From JAIBAC01 sp046331095 (GTDB lineage: Bacteria; Actinomycetota; Acidimicrobiia; UBA2766), in the NCBI GenBank assembly GCA_046331095.1, contig JAXLRM010000003.1:682001-746000 (forward strand): a DNA stretch of 64,000 nucleotides, in the 5' to 3' direction. The translations under genes and the position numbers were made by a program. Positions 45,741 through 55,039 of this stretch are shown here, piece by piece (position 1 is the first letter of the stretch; each line of letters opens with the position of its first letter). The notes beneath the pieces are model-generated. The model was not told the origin of the DNA and searched no databases. It saw nothing but the letters and a program-made list of their open reading frames with translations.

Positions 45741-46349
45741 ATGGTCGTCGCAGCGAGCATCGTGCTGGTCTCCTTCTTCGTCCTCGGCGTCGTGGTCCGG
45801 GCGCTCGTGCAGCGCCACGTGTCGGGCACCTTCGGCATCCGCGGCGTCAACCACGGCTCCTCGACCGGGGAGAAGGCGGCGGGCATCCTCCTCGCGGCAA
45901 CGGTGGTGCTCTTCTTCGTCGGCCTGGTCCTGGGCGAGCGCGCCGTGCCTTCCGTGCCTGCCTGGCTGCGCTGGAGCGGCCTGTTCCTCGCGATCGCCGG
46001 CGCCGCCTGCACGCTCGTCGCCGAGTGGGCGATGGGCGCGTCCTGGCGCATCGGCGTCGACACGCACGAGCGGACCGACCTCGTCGTCGCGGGCCCGTTC
46101 CGGTACGTGCGCAACCCGATCTTCACCTCGATGTGCGCGACCGGGATCGGCATCGCGATGGCGGTCCCCGACCCGGTCACGATCGCGGCCGCAGTGTGCC
46201 TCGTCGCCGCGATCGAGGTGCAGGTCCGCCTCGTCGAGGAGCCCTACCTGCTCCGGGCCCAGGGGGACGCGTACGCGTCCTACTGCGCCCGCACGGGCCG
46301 GTTCGTGCCCGGCCTCGGCAAGCACGTCGGTGCCGCCCTCGGCGCATAG
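45741..46349 (+). CDS. Isoprenylcysteine carboxyl methyltransferase-like membrane protein
   Basis: A 202-residue membrane protein with four or five helices and the ICMT/PEMT signature VVAGPFRYVRNPIFTS, plus the C-terminal EEPYLLRAQGDAYASYCARTGRFVPG. Such enzymes methylate lipid-like or thiol substrates with SAM; the substrate is unknown. ATG 45741 has GGGGGAG upstream. It is divergent from the TetR gene and probably regulated by it. Confidence 0.82.
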   Translation: MVVAASIVLVSFFVLGVVVRALVQRHVSGTFGIRGVNHGSSTGEKAAGILLAATVVLFFVGLVLGERAVPSVPAWLRWSGLFLAIAGAACTLVAEWAMGASWRIGVDTHERTDLVVAGPFRYVRNPIFTSMCATGIGIAMAVPDPVTIAAAVCLVAAIEVQVRLVEEPYLLRAQGDAYASYCARTGRFVPGLGKHVGAALGA

Positions 46350-46403
46350 TGGTGGCTCGCCTCCAACTCGTCCAGAGACGGACCCTTCACGGTCGGGACC
46401 CGA

Positions 46404-46409
46404 TATTCT
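46404..46409 (+). promoter_or_regulatory. -10 element of the PIG-L gene (leaderless)
   Basis: TATTCT, seven bases before ATG 46417. Confidence 0.55.
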
Positions 46410-46416
46410 GCGACGC

Positions 46417-47193
46417 ATGGCGCTGACGCTCGTCACATTCCACGCGCACCCCGACGACGAGGCGATCGCGACGGGCGGCACGATGGCACTCGCCGCGGCG
46501 GCAGGGCACCGGGTGGTGCTCGTCGTGGCGACGCGAGGCGAGCTCGGCGAGGTGGCCGACGGGTTCCTCGACGACGGAGAGAGCCTCGCAGCGCGCCGCG
46601 TGAAGGAGACCCACGCGGCCGCGGAGCTCCTCGGCGTTTCGCGAGTGGAGTTCCTCGGGTACACCGACAGCGGGATGGCCGGGGAGGCCACCAACGACCT
46701 GCCCGGGTCGTTCTGGGCCACCCCGGTGCACGAGAGCGCGACCCGCCTGGCCGCGATCCTGGAAGAGGAGCGGGCCGACATCCTCACCGTCTACGACGAC
46801 AACGGCTCCTACGGCCACCCCGACCACGTCCAGGTGCACCGGGTCGGCGTCCGTGCCGCCACGATGGCCGCGACGCCACAGGTGTTGGAGTCGACGGTCA
46901 ACCGCGACGAGGTCCGTCACATGATCTCCGCCGGCGATCAAGTCGGTGTCGATGCGCCGATCGTCGACATTGAGGCGTTCGGCAAGCCCGACTCCCACCT
47001 GACGACCCGCATCGACGTGACGTCGGCTATCGACGCCAAGAGGGCCGCGATGGCGGCGCACGCGAGCCAGATCGACGACGAGTCGTGGTTCATGCGGATG
47101 CCGCTGCCGCTGTTCACGTTGGCCTTCGGCACCGAATGGTTCATCCGCCGCGGCGCCGACCCGACCCTCCCCCGCGAGACGGCCATCTGGTAG
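46417..47193 (+). CDS. PIG-L / LmbE-family deacetylase
   Basis: A 258-residue zinc-dependent N-acetyl hydrolase. Zinc ligands are in FHAHPDDEAIATGG (AHPDDE) and the later GHPDHVQVHRVG. The family includes MshB and Mca of mycothiol metabolism; its length fits, but the substrate cannot be fixed from sequence. It has its own leaderless promoter and converges on the DEAD-box helicase with nine bases between stops. Confidence 0.87.
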   Translation: MALTLVTFHAHPDDEAIATGGTMALAAAAGHRVVLVVATRGELGEVADGFLDDGESLAARRVKETHAAAELLGVSRVEFLGYTDSGMAGEATNDLPGSFWATPVHESATRLAAILEEERADILTVYDDNGSYGHPDHVQVHRVGVRAATMAATPQVLESTVNRDEVRHMISAGDQVGVDAPIVDIEAFGKPDSHLTTRIDVTSAIDAKRAAMAAHASQIDDESWFMRMPLPLFTLAFGTEWFIRRGADPTLPRETAIW

Positions 47194-47202
47194 GCGGCGC
47201 CC

Positions 47203-48411
47203 TCAGGCGGACGCCGCGGCCTGGTCCTGCAGGATCTCGGCGTCGTCGAACGCGGTGAGGTCGGCGAGGCGCGGATCGTTGCTGAAGACCTCGACGAGCG
47301 GCTCGCTGATCTTCAGACGCCGTTGCAGGACCTTGACGTGGATGCCCTGGTTCCACTCGACGAGGAGGACGGCGACACCGTCGTTGCCGGCTCGGGCAGT
47401 GCGTCCCGCCCTGTGCAGGTAGGCCTTGTGGTCCTCGGGCAGGTCGGCCTGGATGACGCAGTCGACGCCGTCGATGTCGAGGCCGCGGGCGGCGACGTCG
47501 GTTGCGACGAGTACCGGTGTGCGCCCGGCAGCGAAGCCCTCGAGGGCCCGCTCGCGGTCGCGTTGGGAACGGTCGCCGTGGATCGCGGCCGCGCGGACCC
47601 CCTCGTCACGCAGGCTGCGCACCGTGCGATCCGCAGCACGCTTGGTGTTCACGAACACGAGGACCTTGTTGACACCACGCGAGATCGCGGCCACGACACG
47701 GACCTTGTCCATGTGGTGCACCTGCAGGAACCGGTGCGCCATCTCCTCGACTGTCGGGTCGACGGACTCGATCTCGCAGAACGCCGGGTCGTCGAGGTAG
47801 CGCTTGGCGATGTGGGCGATCTGGCCGTCGAGGGTGGCCGAGAACAGCAGCGTCTGCACGCTCGTCTCGGGGAGGTGGCGCAGGATCCACTCGACCTGTG
47901 GCAGGAAGCCCATGTCGACCATGCGGTCGGCCTCGTCGAGGACGACGACCTCGAGGCTGCGCAGTGAGACCGTGCCGTCCTGGAGGTGGGCGATCATGCG
48001 CCCCGGCGTGGCGATGACGACGTCGGCACCGCGGCGGAGCTGGTCGACCTGGCGGTCCATCGGAGCGCCGCCGTAGACCGAGATCACCGAGAGATCGAGC
48101 GCCCGCCCGAGCGGCTCGAGTACCTCGCACACCTGCTTCGCGAGCTCGCGGGTCGGGACGAGGACGAGCGCACGTGGCGCCCCCTGTCCGGCGGGACCTT
48201 GGGCAGCACAGCGATCGAGGATCGGCGTGCCGAAGGCGAGGGTCTTGCCCTGGCCGGTCTTGGCCTTGCCGCACACGTCGCGGCCTTCGAGGATCGAGGG
48301 GATCGATGCGGCTTGGATCGGGAACGCCCGGTCGAAGCCGGCGTCTTCGAGGGCTTCGCAGAGCCGGGGGCTGAGTCCGAGCGCGGCGAAGCGGGGGGAG
48401 GTGTCGGTCAC
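47203..48411 (-). CDS. DEAD-box RNA helicase
   Basis: A 402-residue ATP-dependent RNA helicase with F..LGL..FPIQ (Q motif), AKTGQGKT, PTRELA, DEAD in VVVLDEADRM, SAT and HRAGRTARAG. It acts on structured RNA or ribosome precursors. The start is GTG 48411; the open frame upstream is untranslated leader and repeat sequence. A TAAGCT at 48571-48576 could start an mRNA with a leader of about 150 bases, as is common for cold-induced helicases. Confidence 0.92.
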   Translation of the reverse strand: MTDTSPRFAALGLSPRLCEALEDAGFDRAFPIQAASIPSILEGRDVCGKAKTGQGKTLAFGTPILDRCAAQGPAGQGAPRALVLVPTRELAKQVCEVLEPLGRALDLSVISVYGGAPMDRQVDQLRRGADVVIATPGRMIAHLQDGTVSLRSLEVVVLDEADRMVDMGFLPQVEWILRHLPETSVQTLLFSATLDGQIAHIAKRYLDDPAFCEIESVDPTVEEMAHRFLQVHHMDKVRVVAAISRGVNKVLVFVNTKRAADRTVRSLRDEGVRAAAIHGDRSQRDRERALEGFAAGRTPVLVATDVAARGLDIDGVDCVIQADLPEDHKAYLHRAGRTARAGNDGVAVLLVEWNQGIHVKVLQRRLKISEPLVEVFSNDPRLADLTAFDDAEILQDQAAASA

Positions 48412-48653
48412 GAGGTGCGGTTCCGTTCTTGCGATGGCATGGTTCGACGAGGGCCGCCAGCCGAGTCCCGCACATCGGGAAAGGAGTCGCCGGACCGAGA
48501 TGCATGTTCGGGCCCGGCCACCGTTCAGCGGACGGTGCTTCGTAGTGAGCGCCGCAGCGCTCGTGGTCAGCTTAGTCCAGGACTGGGCAGGTGCCGTCAT
48601 CCTCGTCTCCCATCGGCACTGCCCCCAATCGCTTGAGCGCCCCCCGTCCACCC

Positions 48654-48820
48654 CACGTGGGGACGTGAAGCGGGTCCACAACCCGTCTCGCGTCCCCACG
48701 TCGAGGAACCCCCGACCCCCGACGCCGACGTGGGGACGTAAAGCGGGTCCACAACCCGTCTCACGTCCCCACGTCGCACGTGGCCCACGTCGAGGCGTGC
48801 CCACGTCTCACGTGGGGGCC
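48654..48820. repeat. Palindromic repeat family B, pair 3 with degenerate remnants
   Basis: Two 49-base units (48654-48702, 48727-48775). Here the inner part also pairs: arms of about 21 bases around the loop CCACA, with G-U pairs. 48777-48820 holds further broken arms (CCCACGTC, CACGTGGG). The pair lies in the 412-base gap between the helicase and PilZ genes, both leftward. Confidence 0.9.
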
Positions 48821-48823
48821 GAT

Positions 48824-49441
48824 TCAGGTCTGCGGGCCGGACGGGGCGAGAGCAGATTCCACGAGAGCGTGCACGACCGCTGCTGCCGCCGGTGGGAGCC
48901 CGGCGAAGACGATGCCGTACTCGGACACCGCCGTGTCGCCGCGATCCGCGGCGGTGTGCGCCAAGCGGGTGGGACAACGCAGCACCGTGCCGTCGACCGA
49001 CAGGACGACCTCGATCTCGTCACCGCGGGTGAGCTCCGCCGGCCGCGTGAGTATCACGCGCAGCCCTCCGGCACTGATGTCGACCGCGATGCCCTCTGCG
49101 ATGACCTCTCCGCCGGTACCGGCCGCGGCGATCCTGACCGGCAAATGGACGGGCACGCGCGGGTGACGCCGGCAACGTGCGCTCACGGGCGCCTGGGTGA
49201 GCTGGACCCGCCACGCCGCGTCCGATCCGGTGGCGTCCGCCACGACCCCGGCGGCCTCGTAAGCCTCGCCGGCGTGATCCCAGCGCAGCACGACGGTGAT
49301 GCCGGCTTCGGGTCGGCCGTCACGTGTGAACAGGTACAGGTCGCCGTCGTCCAGACCGCGACAGCGCGCCTCTCTGACGCTGCCGTCGAGAGTCGTGACG
49401 AGCACCGTGCATCCCGGTGGGGGTCCCTTCACTTGGTCCAT
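48824..49441 (-). CDS. PilZ-domain protein
   Basis: A 205-residue protein: an N-terminal YcgR-like beta domain (about 1-95) and a PilZ domain with the c-di-GMP signature RRHPR (about 106) and DISAGGLRV. It probably binds cyclic di-GMP and changes its shape or partner. The target is unknown, and no flagellar or pilus gene is nearby. ATG 49441 is preferred because AAGAGA lies five bases upstream. Confidence 0.85.
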   Translation of the reverse strand: MDQVKGPPPGCTVLVTTLDGSVREARCRGLDDGDLYLFTRDGRPEAGITVVLRWDHAGEAYEAAGVVADATGSDAAWRVQLTQAPVSARCRRHPRVPVHLPVRIAAAGTGGEVIAEGIAVDISAGGLRVILTRPAELTRGDEIEVVLSVDGTVLRCPTRLAHTAADRGDTAVSEYGIVFAGLPPAAAAVVHALVESALAPSGPQT

Positions 49442-49597
49442 GCGATTCTCTTCGGATGGCTGCGGGCCCCGATTGAGCACCTCGGGATGGACGCCGCAAC
49501 CCGTCGGGATCGCGAAGCGCCGGGGTGGCCGAACGGTTCTGCCGATGGCGGTACCTTTGGGGAGAGGTCACCCGACCGATCCGCCCCACGGAGCACG

Positions 49598-50068
49598 ATG
49601 GCCACGACACGCCTGACCCAAGAAGCGTTCGACCGCCTCCAGGGCGAGCTCGCCGAGCTCGAGTCGAGCGGACGGACCACGATCCAGGAGCGCATCCTGA
49701 ACGCCCGCGAGCTCGGCGACCTCCGCGAGAACGCCGAGTACCACCAGGCCAAGGAGGATCAGGCCTTCCTCGAGGGGCGCATCCTCGAGCTGCGCCGGAT
49801 GCTCGAGGAAGCCGAGATCCTCGAGGGCGTCGAGGACACCTCGAAGGTCACCCACGGCACCAAGGTGACCCTGCGCGACGAGGACGGCGACGTCGAGACC
49901 TACGTGTTCACCTCGACGCACAACAAGCCGGACACCGACCTCCCCGTCGTGTCGCCCGAATCCGCTCTCGGGGCCGCTCTCGAGGGCCGCGCCGTCGGTG
50001 ACTCGGTCACCTACGAGGCGCCCGGGGGCAAGTTCACGGTCGAGGTCACCGCGATCGAGGTCTTCTGA
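49598..50068 (+). CDS. greA: Transcription elongation factor GreA
   Basis: Rescues paused RNA polymerase by stimulating transcript cleavage. The 156-residue protein has the N-terminal coiled coil (about 10-75, with GDLRENAEYHQAKEDQAF at its tip) and the C-terminal FKBP-like domain. GGAG lies five bases before the ATG. It is followed after 16 bases by the ACT protein gene and def. Confidence 0.96.
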   Translation: MATTRLTQEAFDRLQGELAELESSGRTTIQERILNARELGDLRENAEYHQAKEDQAFLEGRILELRRMLEEAEILEGVEDTSKVTHGTKVTLRDEDGDVETYVFTSTHNKPDTDLPVVSPESALGAALEGRAVGDSVTYEAPGGKFTVEVTAIEVF

Positions 50069-50084
50069 CCGAGGGAGCAGACCC

Positions 50085-50627
50085 ATGGCTCGCTTCACGG
50101 TCGCGGCCGTAGGCACGGACCGGCCCGGGATCGTCGCCGCTGTCAGCGCTGCGCTCGTCGCGGCAGGCTGCAATCTCGAGGACTCGTCGATGACGATCCT
50201 CGGAGGTCAGTTCGCGATCCTCCTCGTGCTCAGCGCACCCGACACGGCGACCGAGGCATCCGTCCGCACCTCACTCGACCCGGCCGCGCAGGATTTCGGC
50301 CTCTCGGTCACCGTGCAGGGGGTCCTCGCCGGTGCCGCACCGGCACAGGGCAGCGACACCGCCGACTGGACCGTCTCGGTCTACGGCGCCGACCATCCCG
50401 GGATCGTGCACGCGGTGACACGGCTCCTCGCAGACGACGGCGTCAACATCGTCGACCTCAGCACCCGTGTGATCGGCCCACCCGACGCTGCCGTCTACGC
50501 CATGACGCTCGACGTGGCACTGCCGGAGGCCCTCGATCCCGATCAGCTCGCGACCCGCCTCGGTGCGCTCTCCTCCGAGATCGGCGTGGACGCGAGCCTG
50601 CACCGGTCCCAGGCCGACATCCTCTGA
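50085..50627 (+). CDS. Tandem ACT-domain protein (GcvR-like)
   Basis: A 180-residue protein made of two ACT domains: FTVAAVGTDRPGIVAAVSAAL and WTVSVYGADHPGIVHAVTRLL are the repeated starts. ACT pairs bind amino acids; GcvR represses glycine cleavage genes through a protein contact. Here the role is only inferred as amino-acid sensing. GAGGGAG lies seven bases upstream. Confidence 0.85.
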   Translation: MARFTVAAVGTDRPGIVAAVSAALVAAGCNLEDSSMTILGGQFAILLVLSAPDTATEASVRTSLDPAAQDFGLSVTVQGVLAGAAPAQGSDTADWTVSVYGADHPGIVHAVTRLLADDGVNIVDLSTRVIGPPDAAVYAMTLDVALPEALDPDQLATRLGALSSEIGVDASLHRSQADIL

Positions 50628-50638
50628 GGCCGGGCCCG

Positions 50639-51136
50639 ATGCGGCACGACGTCCTGACCATCCCGCACCCGAGTCTGCACACGCCGGCCTCGCCGGTGAA
50701 GCGCATCGACGACGACGTGGCCGCCCTGTGCCGCGACCTCGTCGACACGATGCAGGCGGTGGACCACTCCGTCGGTGTCGCCGCCCCCCAGATCGGGGTG
50801 GCCCTGCGTGCCTTCTGCATGGACGTGAGCGGCCACCCCAAGGCCGACTCGTGCCACGGCGTCGTCGTCCTCGTCAATCCCGAGGTCCTCGCCGCCACCG
50901 ATCCCGTCGTCGGGCGCGAAGGCTGCATGAGCGTGCCCGACCTGACCGGGGACGTGGCGCGGGCGAGCACCGTCGTCGTGCGCGGCACGACACCCGCAGG
51001 GGAGACACGTGTGATCGAGGCGAACGCGTTCGAGGCACGAGCCATCCAGCACGAGCTCGCGCACCTCGACGGCAAGGTCTTCCTCGACGAGGTCGTGAAC
51101 GCCCGCCGCGTGTTCAGGCGCCGGACATACCGCTGA
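50639..51136 (+). CDS. def: Peptide deformylase
   Basis: Removes the formyl group from new proteins. The 165-residue metalloenzyme has the three motifs VGVAAPQIG, EGCMSVP (metal Cys) and QHELAHLDG (HExxH). It starts 11 bases after the ACT gene, so greA-ACT-def is probably one unit. Confidence 0.94.
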   Translation: MRHDVLTIPHPSLHTPASPVKRIDDDVAALCRDLVDTMQAVDHSVGVAAPQIGVALRAFCMDVSGHPKADSCHGVVVLVNPEVLAATDPVVGREGCMSVPDLTGDVARASTVVVRGTTPAGETRVIEANAFEARAIQHELAHLDGKVFLDEVVNARRVFRRRTYR

Positions 51137-51142
51137 TTCCTC

Positions 51143-52270
51143 TCAGTCCGCCACGTCTCCAGCCGCGGTGCGGACCAGGTAGTCCCCGGCGTCCTCGTCC
51201 CAGTCGAGCTCGACGAAGCCGCGTGTGGCGGCCGCCTTGCAGAACTGCAGGAACCCGCCGAAGCCGAACGGCTTCTCGCTGAAGTCCGGGTCGCGTTTGC
51301 GGACCTTGTTCTTGAGACCCGAGAGCTGGGGCGGGCCGTTGCGCCGCTCGTGCGCCTCGACGACCGCGCGGAGCAGTTCGAACGCCTTGGTGTCGCCCCC
51401 ACCCGTCGCGAACTCGACCTGCGGGTCCCCCGTCGGGTCGGCCTCGACGGTGACGACTCCGCGATCCTCGAGATAGCCGAGCAGCTCGCCGAAGCTGCGG
51501 AACCCGAAGTCCGCCTCGCTGAAGGTCGGGTCCTTGCGCAGGAGTGCCCGCTTCAGGGCCGACGCGCGGACCGGCCCGCCCTGGGTCTGGCCCAACCCGG
51601 CCAGCGTCTGGCCGATGCGCCGGTCGAGATCGGCTGGACCGCGCGGGCCGTCGGGCGCGACGTCGTCGTCGGTGCCGTCCTCGGGCTGGCTCGCAGCGGC
51701 AGTGGCGGTACTTGGCTTGCTGCTCCGCTTCGCGGTCGCGGCAGCCGGACGCGAGTTGCCCGACTTGCGCCGCCGCACAGGCGCGGCAGGCAGGTTCACG
51801 CCTTCGAGACGCTCGTAGAAGAGGAACTCGTCGCACGCGGGCGGCAGCAGTCCCGACGTGGACGCCTTCACACCGATGCCGATCACGCGCTTGTCGAGCT
51901 CGCGCAGCTTGTGCACGAGCGGCGTGAAGTCGCTGTCGCCGGTGCAGATGCAGAACGTCGTCAGGTAGTCACGCGCGAACGCGAGCTCGAGGGCGTCGAC
52001 GACCATCTTGATGTCGGCGGCGTTCTTGCGCCCGCCCATGCGCTGGGGTATCTCGATCAGCTCGACTTGGTGGCGGGTCAGGTCGCGGCGGTCCGCGTCG
52101 AAGAACGACCAGTCCGCGTAGGCACGGCGCACCACCACACGGCCGCGTTCGGCGAGAGCGTCGTTGATGGGCGCCACGTCGAGGGACTTCGCTCCGAGCG
52201 CGTCACGCGCCCCGATCGCGAGGTTCTCGTAGTCGATGAACAGGGCGATGCGGTCCTCGTCGGCGCTCAT
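51143..52270 (-). CDS. NYN-domain protein with two LOTUS (OST-HTH) domains
   Basis: A 375-residue protein. The N-terminal PIN-like NYN nuclease domain (about 1-150) shows the acidic metal site residues in FIDYENLA and CTGDSDFTPLV. A Ser/Ala/Lys-rich linker leads to two LOTUS domains (about 210-285 and 300-370), which bind RNA, often G-quadruplex. The combination suggests an RNA-cleaving or RNA-binding protein. ATG 52270 has TAGCTT six bases upstream, so the mRNA is leaderless. Confidence 0.85.
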   Translation of the reverse strand: MSADEDRIALFIDYENLAIGARDALGAKSLDVAPINDALAERGRVVVRRAYADWSFFDADRRDLTRHQVELIEIPQRMGGRKNAADIKMVVDALELAFARDYLTTFCICTGDSDFTPLVHKLRELDKRVIGIGVKASTSGLLPPACDEFLFYERLEGVNLPAAPVRRRKSGNSRPAAATAKRSSKPSTATAAASQPEDGTDDDVAPDGPRGPADLDRRIGQTLAGLGQTQGGPVRASALKRALLRKDPTFSEADFGFRSFGELLGYLEDRGVVTVEADPTGDPQVEFATGGGDTKAFELLRAVVEAHERRNGPPQLSGLKNKVRKRDPDFSEKPFGFGGFLQFCKAAATRGFVELDWDEDAGDYLVRTAAGDVAD

Positions 52271-52276
52271 CGGGCG

Positions 52277-52282
52277 AAGCTA
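52277..52282 (-). promoter_or_regulatory. -10 element of the NYN-LOTUS gene (leaderless)
   Basis: TAGCTT on the minus strand, six bases before ATG 52270. Confidence 0.55.
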
Positions 52283-52310
52283 TCCCGTCGCTGCTCCTCG
52301 GAGGCGGCGA

Positions 52311-52682
52311 TCACCTGATCCGCCTGCGGCGCCTGCGCTGCTCGCGGACGGTCTCCGCCCGGCGGCGTTCGGCTTCGTCGGCGACCGCCGAGTCGGCGAC
52401 GTCGTCCACCACGTCGCGTAGCTGAGCGAACAACGCGTCGACGTCGTCGCCGCCCTGCGAACCGGCAGCGTCCGCCGGACCCGCACCGGCGCTGGACCTC
52501 GCAGCATCGAGGGATCCGTAGTCGAAGCCGATCGTGGACAGCTTGCGTGCCTCGAAGCTGGGGCAGGCGTCGGGACAGCGCAGGGGCGCGTCCGGCGCCG
52601 CGCCGACGTCGCACTGCTCGGTCGTCTCGCCCTGTGCTCCTGTGCGGCGGGAGTAGTGGCGGCAGTCGGTGCGCATGCCCAT
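52311..52682 (-). CDS. Small cysteine-containing protein of unknown function
   Basis: A 123-residue protein with a conserved-looking start MRTDCRHYSRRT and the pattern CDVGAAPDAPLRCPDACPSFE, suggesting a small metal-binding head, followed by an acidic middle and a strongly basic tail (RRRRRRIR). GAGGGA lies before the ATG, and it starts nine bases after the thiolase stop, so it is co-transcribed with the thiolase. Confidence 0.7.
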   Translation of the reverse strand: MGMRTDCRHYSRRTGAQGETTEQCDVGAAPDAPLRCPDACPSFEARKLSTIGFDYGSLDAARSSAGAGPADAAGSQGGDDVDALFAQLRDVVDDVADSAVADEAERRRAETVREQRRRRRRIR

Positions 52683-52691
52683 CGGCGTCCC

Positions 52692-53903
52692 TCAGCCGAG
52701 GCGCTCGACGACGATCGCCATCCCCTGGCCGCCGCCCACGCACATCGTCTCGAGGCCGATGGTCTTGTCGGCATCCGCGAGGCCGTTGAGCAGCGTCGTC
52801 ATGATCCGGGCGCCGGTCATGCCGAAGGGGTGGCCGAGTGCGATCGCCCCGCCGTTGACGTTGAGCTTGTCCATGTCGATGCCGAGCGCACGCGCCGACG
52901 GCAGCACCTGGGCCGCGAACGCCTCGTTGATCTCGACGAGGTCGACGTCGTCGATGGTCATGCCGGCGCGCGCCAGGGCCTGCCGGCTCGCCTCGATCGG
53001 GCCGAGGCCCATGATCTCGGGGTTGAGCCCGCTGACACCCGTCGCGACGATGCGCGCGATGGGGGCGATGCCCAACTCTGCGGCGCGGGTGTCGCTCATG
53101 ACCACGACAGCGGCGGCGCCGTCGTTGAGGGGGCACGCGTTACCCGCCGTGACCGTCCCGTCGGGGCGGAAGGCGGGCGTCAGCGTCGCGAGCTTCTCCA
53201 CCGTGGTGCCGGGGCGGGGGCCGTCGTCACGGCTCACGATCGTGCCATCGGGCAGTTCGAGCGGGGTGATGTCGAGCTCGTAGAAACCGCGCTCGATGGC
53301 CGCCTCGGTCCGGTTCTGGGACCGGCACGCGAACTCGTCCTGGTCCGCGCGGGAGACGTGCTCGAGCTCGGCGACGTTCTCGGCGGTCTGGCCCATCGCG
53401 ATGTAGACGTCGGGCAGGCCTGCAGGCGGAGTCCAGTCGCCACGGCCTCCTTGCGCGCGCTCGGCCGAGACCGCCTGGGCATCGTCGAAGGCGGGGTTCA
53501 TCGTGCCTGGGAGGCCGTCGCTCGAGCCCTTGGCGAAGCGGGTCACGAACTCGGTCCCCGCCGCCACGAACACGTCGCCCTCACCGGCCTTGATCGCGTG
53601 CGCCGCCATTCGCATCGTCTGCACCGACGAGGCGCAGTAGCGGGTGACAGTGGTGCCGGGGACGTCGTCGAGGCCGGAGAGGACCGCGACCACTCGGCCC
53701 ATGTTGTAGCCCTGTTCGCCTCCGGGGAGGCCGCAGCCGAGGAGCACGTCCTCCACCGAGGCGGGGTCGAGCTCGGGCACCTTGTCGAGCGCGGCCTTGA
53801 TCATCTGGGCGGCGGCGTCGTCGGAGCGCATCGAGGTCATCGAACCCTTGAACGCCCGCCCGATCGGGCTGCGCGCGGTTGCGACGATCACCGGTTCTGC
53901 CAT
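52692..53903 (-). CDS. Acetyl-CoA acyltransferase (thiolase)
   Basis: Cleaves 3-ketoacyl-CoA in beta-oxidation, or condenses acetyl-CoA. The 403-residue enzyme has the acylated cysteine in TVTRYCASSVQT, NEAFAAQ, GGAIALGHPFGMTGAR and the second cysteine in CVGGGQG. AGGAG lies seven bases before the ATG. Its start region is next to the divergent SDR gene. Confidence 0.93.
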   Translation of the reverse strand: MAEPVIVATARSPIGRAFKGSMTSMRSDDAAAQMIKAALDKVPELDPASVEDVLLGCGLPGGEQGYNMGRVVAVLSGLDDVPGTTVTRYCASSVQTMRMAAHAIKAGEGDVFVAAGTEFVTRFAKGSSDGLPGTMNPAFDDAQAVSAERAQGGRGDWTPPAGLPDVYIAMGQTAENVAELEHVSRADQDEFACRSQNRTEAAIERGFYELDITPLELPDGTIVSRDDGPRPGTTVEKLATLTPAFRPDGTVTAGNACPLNDGAAAVVVMSDTRAAELGIAPIARIVATGVSGLNPEIMGLGPIEASRQALARAGMTIDDVDLVEINEAFAAQVLPSARALGIDMDKLNVNGGAIALGHPFGMTGARIMTTLLNGLADADKTIGLETMCVGGGQGMAIVVERLG

Positions 53904-54024
53904 GTCGTGCTCCTGGGTACGGTCTGCGGCCTGCTGGGCGAACCCGGGAAGCGTATGCCCTAGCTTCGAGAGACGCTGACTCGGCACGACGGTGCCGCAC
54001 AACGCCCGAGGGAGTCCGGCCTCC

Positions 54025-54828
54025 ATGCACGTCGAGGGGACCAACGTTCTCGTGACCGGGGCGTCGTCGGGGATCGGCGCCGCGCTTGCGGAGCTGCTGG
54101 CGGAACGCGGCGCCACGGTCGGGATCGCAGCCCGCCGCGGGGAGCGCCTGGACGAGGTCCTGCAGCGCTGCCGGAGCCACGCGCCGGCGTCACGTGCGTG
54201 GGTCGTCGACCTGAGCGATCTCGACGCGGCCGAGCGGCTCCTCGCCGACGCGTGGGACACGTTCGGTCACCTCGACGTCGTCGTCAACAACGCCGCGACC
54301 GCCAAGCGCAAGCACGTCCTCGACATGGAGTTCTCCGAGTACGCGGACGTGATGGCGCTGGACTTCCTGTCTCCCGTGCGGATCTCGCTGTCGGCCCTGT
54401 CCCGCATGCAGGCACGTGGGGCGGGCCAGATCGTGATGGTGTCCTCGACCGGCGGGCGCCTCGGCATCGTCCACGAGAGTGCTTACTGCGCAGCGAAGGC
54501 GGCGATGTGCATGTGGGCGGAGTCGGCCGCCATCGACCTCGGCGAGGTCGACTCGCCGGTGCGGGTCAAGCTGGTCAACCCGGGCCCGATCGACACCGAG
54601 ATCTGGCAGCAGCGCCCGGGTGAGCTTCCCGGGATGATCTCGGGGCCCTTCGTGCCGGCCCGGGAGTGCGCGGCCGGGATCCTCGCGGCGATCGAGTCCG
54701 ACGGGTTCGAGTTCTACGTCCCCGACGACATGCGCACCGTCGCCGAGGCCAAGGCCGCCGGCGTCGACGGCTTCGTGGCCGCCATGACGACCGTCGCCAA
54801 GTCGGTGTTCCCACCCGGACGCCCCTGA
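54025..54828 (+). CDS. Short-chain dehydrogenase/reductase
   Basis: A 267-residue NAD(P)-dependent oxidoreductase: TGASSGIG (cofactor), NNAA, the catalytic Ser in VSSTGG, and YCAAK (YxxxK). ARR after the second strand favours NADP. It is divergent from the thiolase gene, hinting at lipid metabolism. ATG 54025 is used; GAGGGAG is 11 bases upstream. Confidence 0.9.
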   Translation: MHVEGTNVLVTGASSGIGAALAELLAERGATVGIAARRGERLDEVLQRCRSHAPASRAWVVDLSDLDAAERLLADAWDTFGHLDVVVNNAATAKRKHVLDMEFSEYADVMALDFLSPVRISLSALSRMQARGAGQIVMVSSTGGRLGIVHESAYCAAKAAMCMWAESAAIDLGEVDSPVRVKLVNPGPIDTEIWQQRPGELPGMISGPFVPARECAAGILAAIESDGFEFYVPDDMRTVAEAKAAGVDGFVAAMTTVAKSVFPPGRP

Positions 54829-54831
54829 CTC

Positions 54832-54940
54832 CAAACGCGGGTGACGTGTCACGCCGGCGGGACGGATTGCCCGCGTTCGGGACGCCCCAGACTCCAAACG
54901 CGGGTGACGTGTCACGCCGGCGGGACGGATTGCCCGCGTT
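54832..54940. repeat. Palindromic repeat family C, cluster 3 (two copies)
   Basis: Two identical copies (54832, 54895; period 63) bounded by CAAACGCGGG and CCCGCGTT. The centre differs from cluster 1 and carries its own palindrome TGACGTGTCA. It starts three bases after the SDR stop and lies between convergent genes. Confidence 0.9.
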
Positions 54941-55039
54941 CGGGACGCCCCAGACGGGACCCGACCCCGACCCGACCCCGAGCCCGACCAACGACGTGCG
55001 CGTGTCACGCACCACCCCGTGGCGCCACACGCGCGCACG

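Noticed and set aside
47203..48804. N-terminal extension of the DEAD-box helicase to 533 residues
   Set aside because: The extra residues are translated from a family B repeat and leader; the Q motif begins right after GTG 48411.
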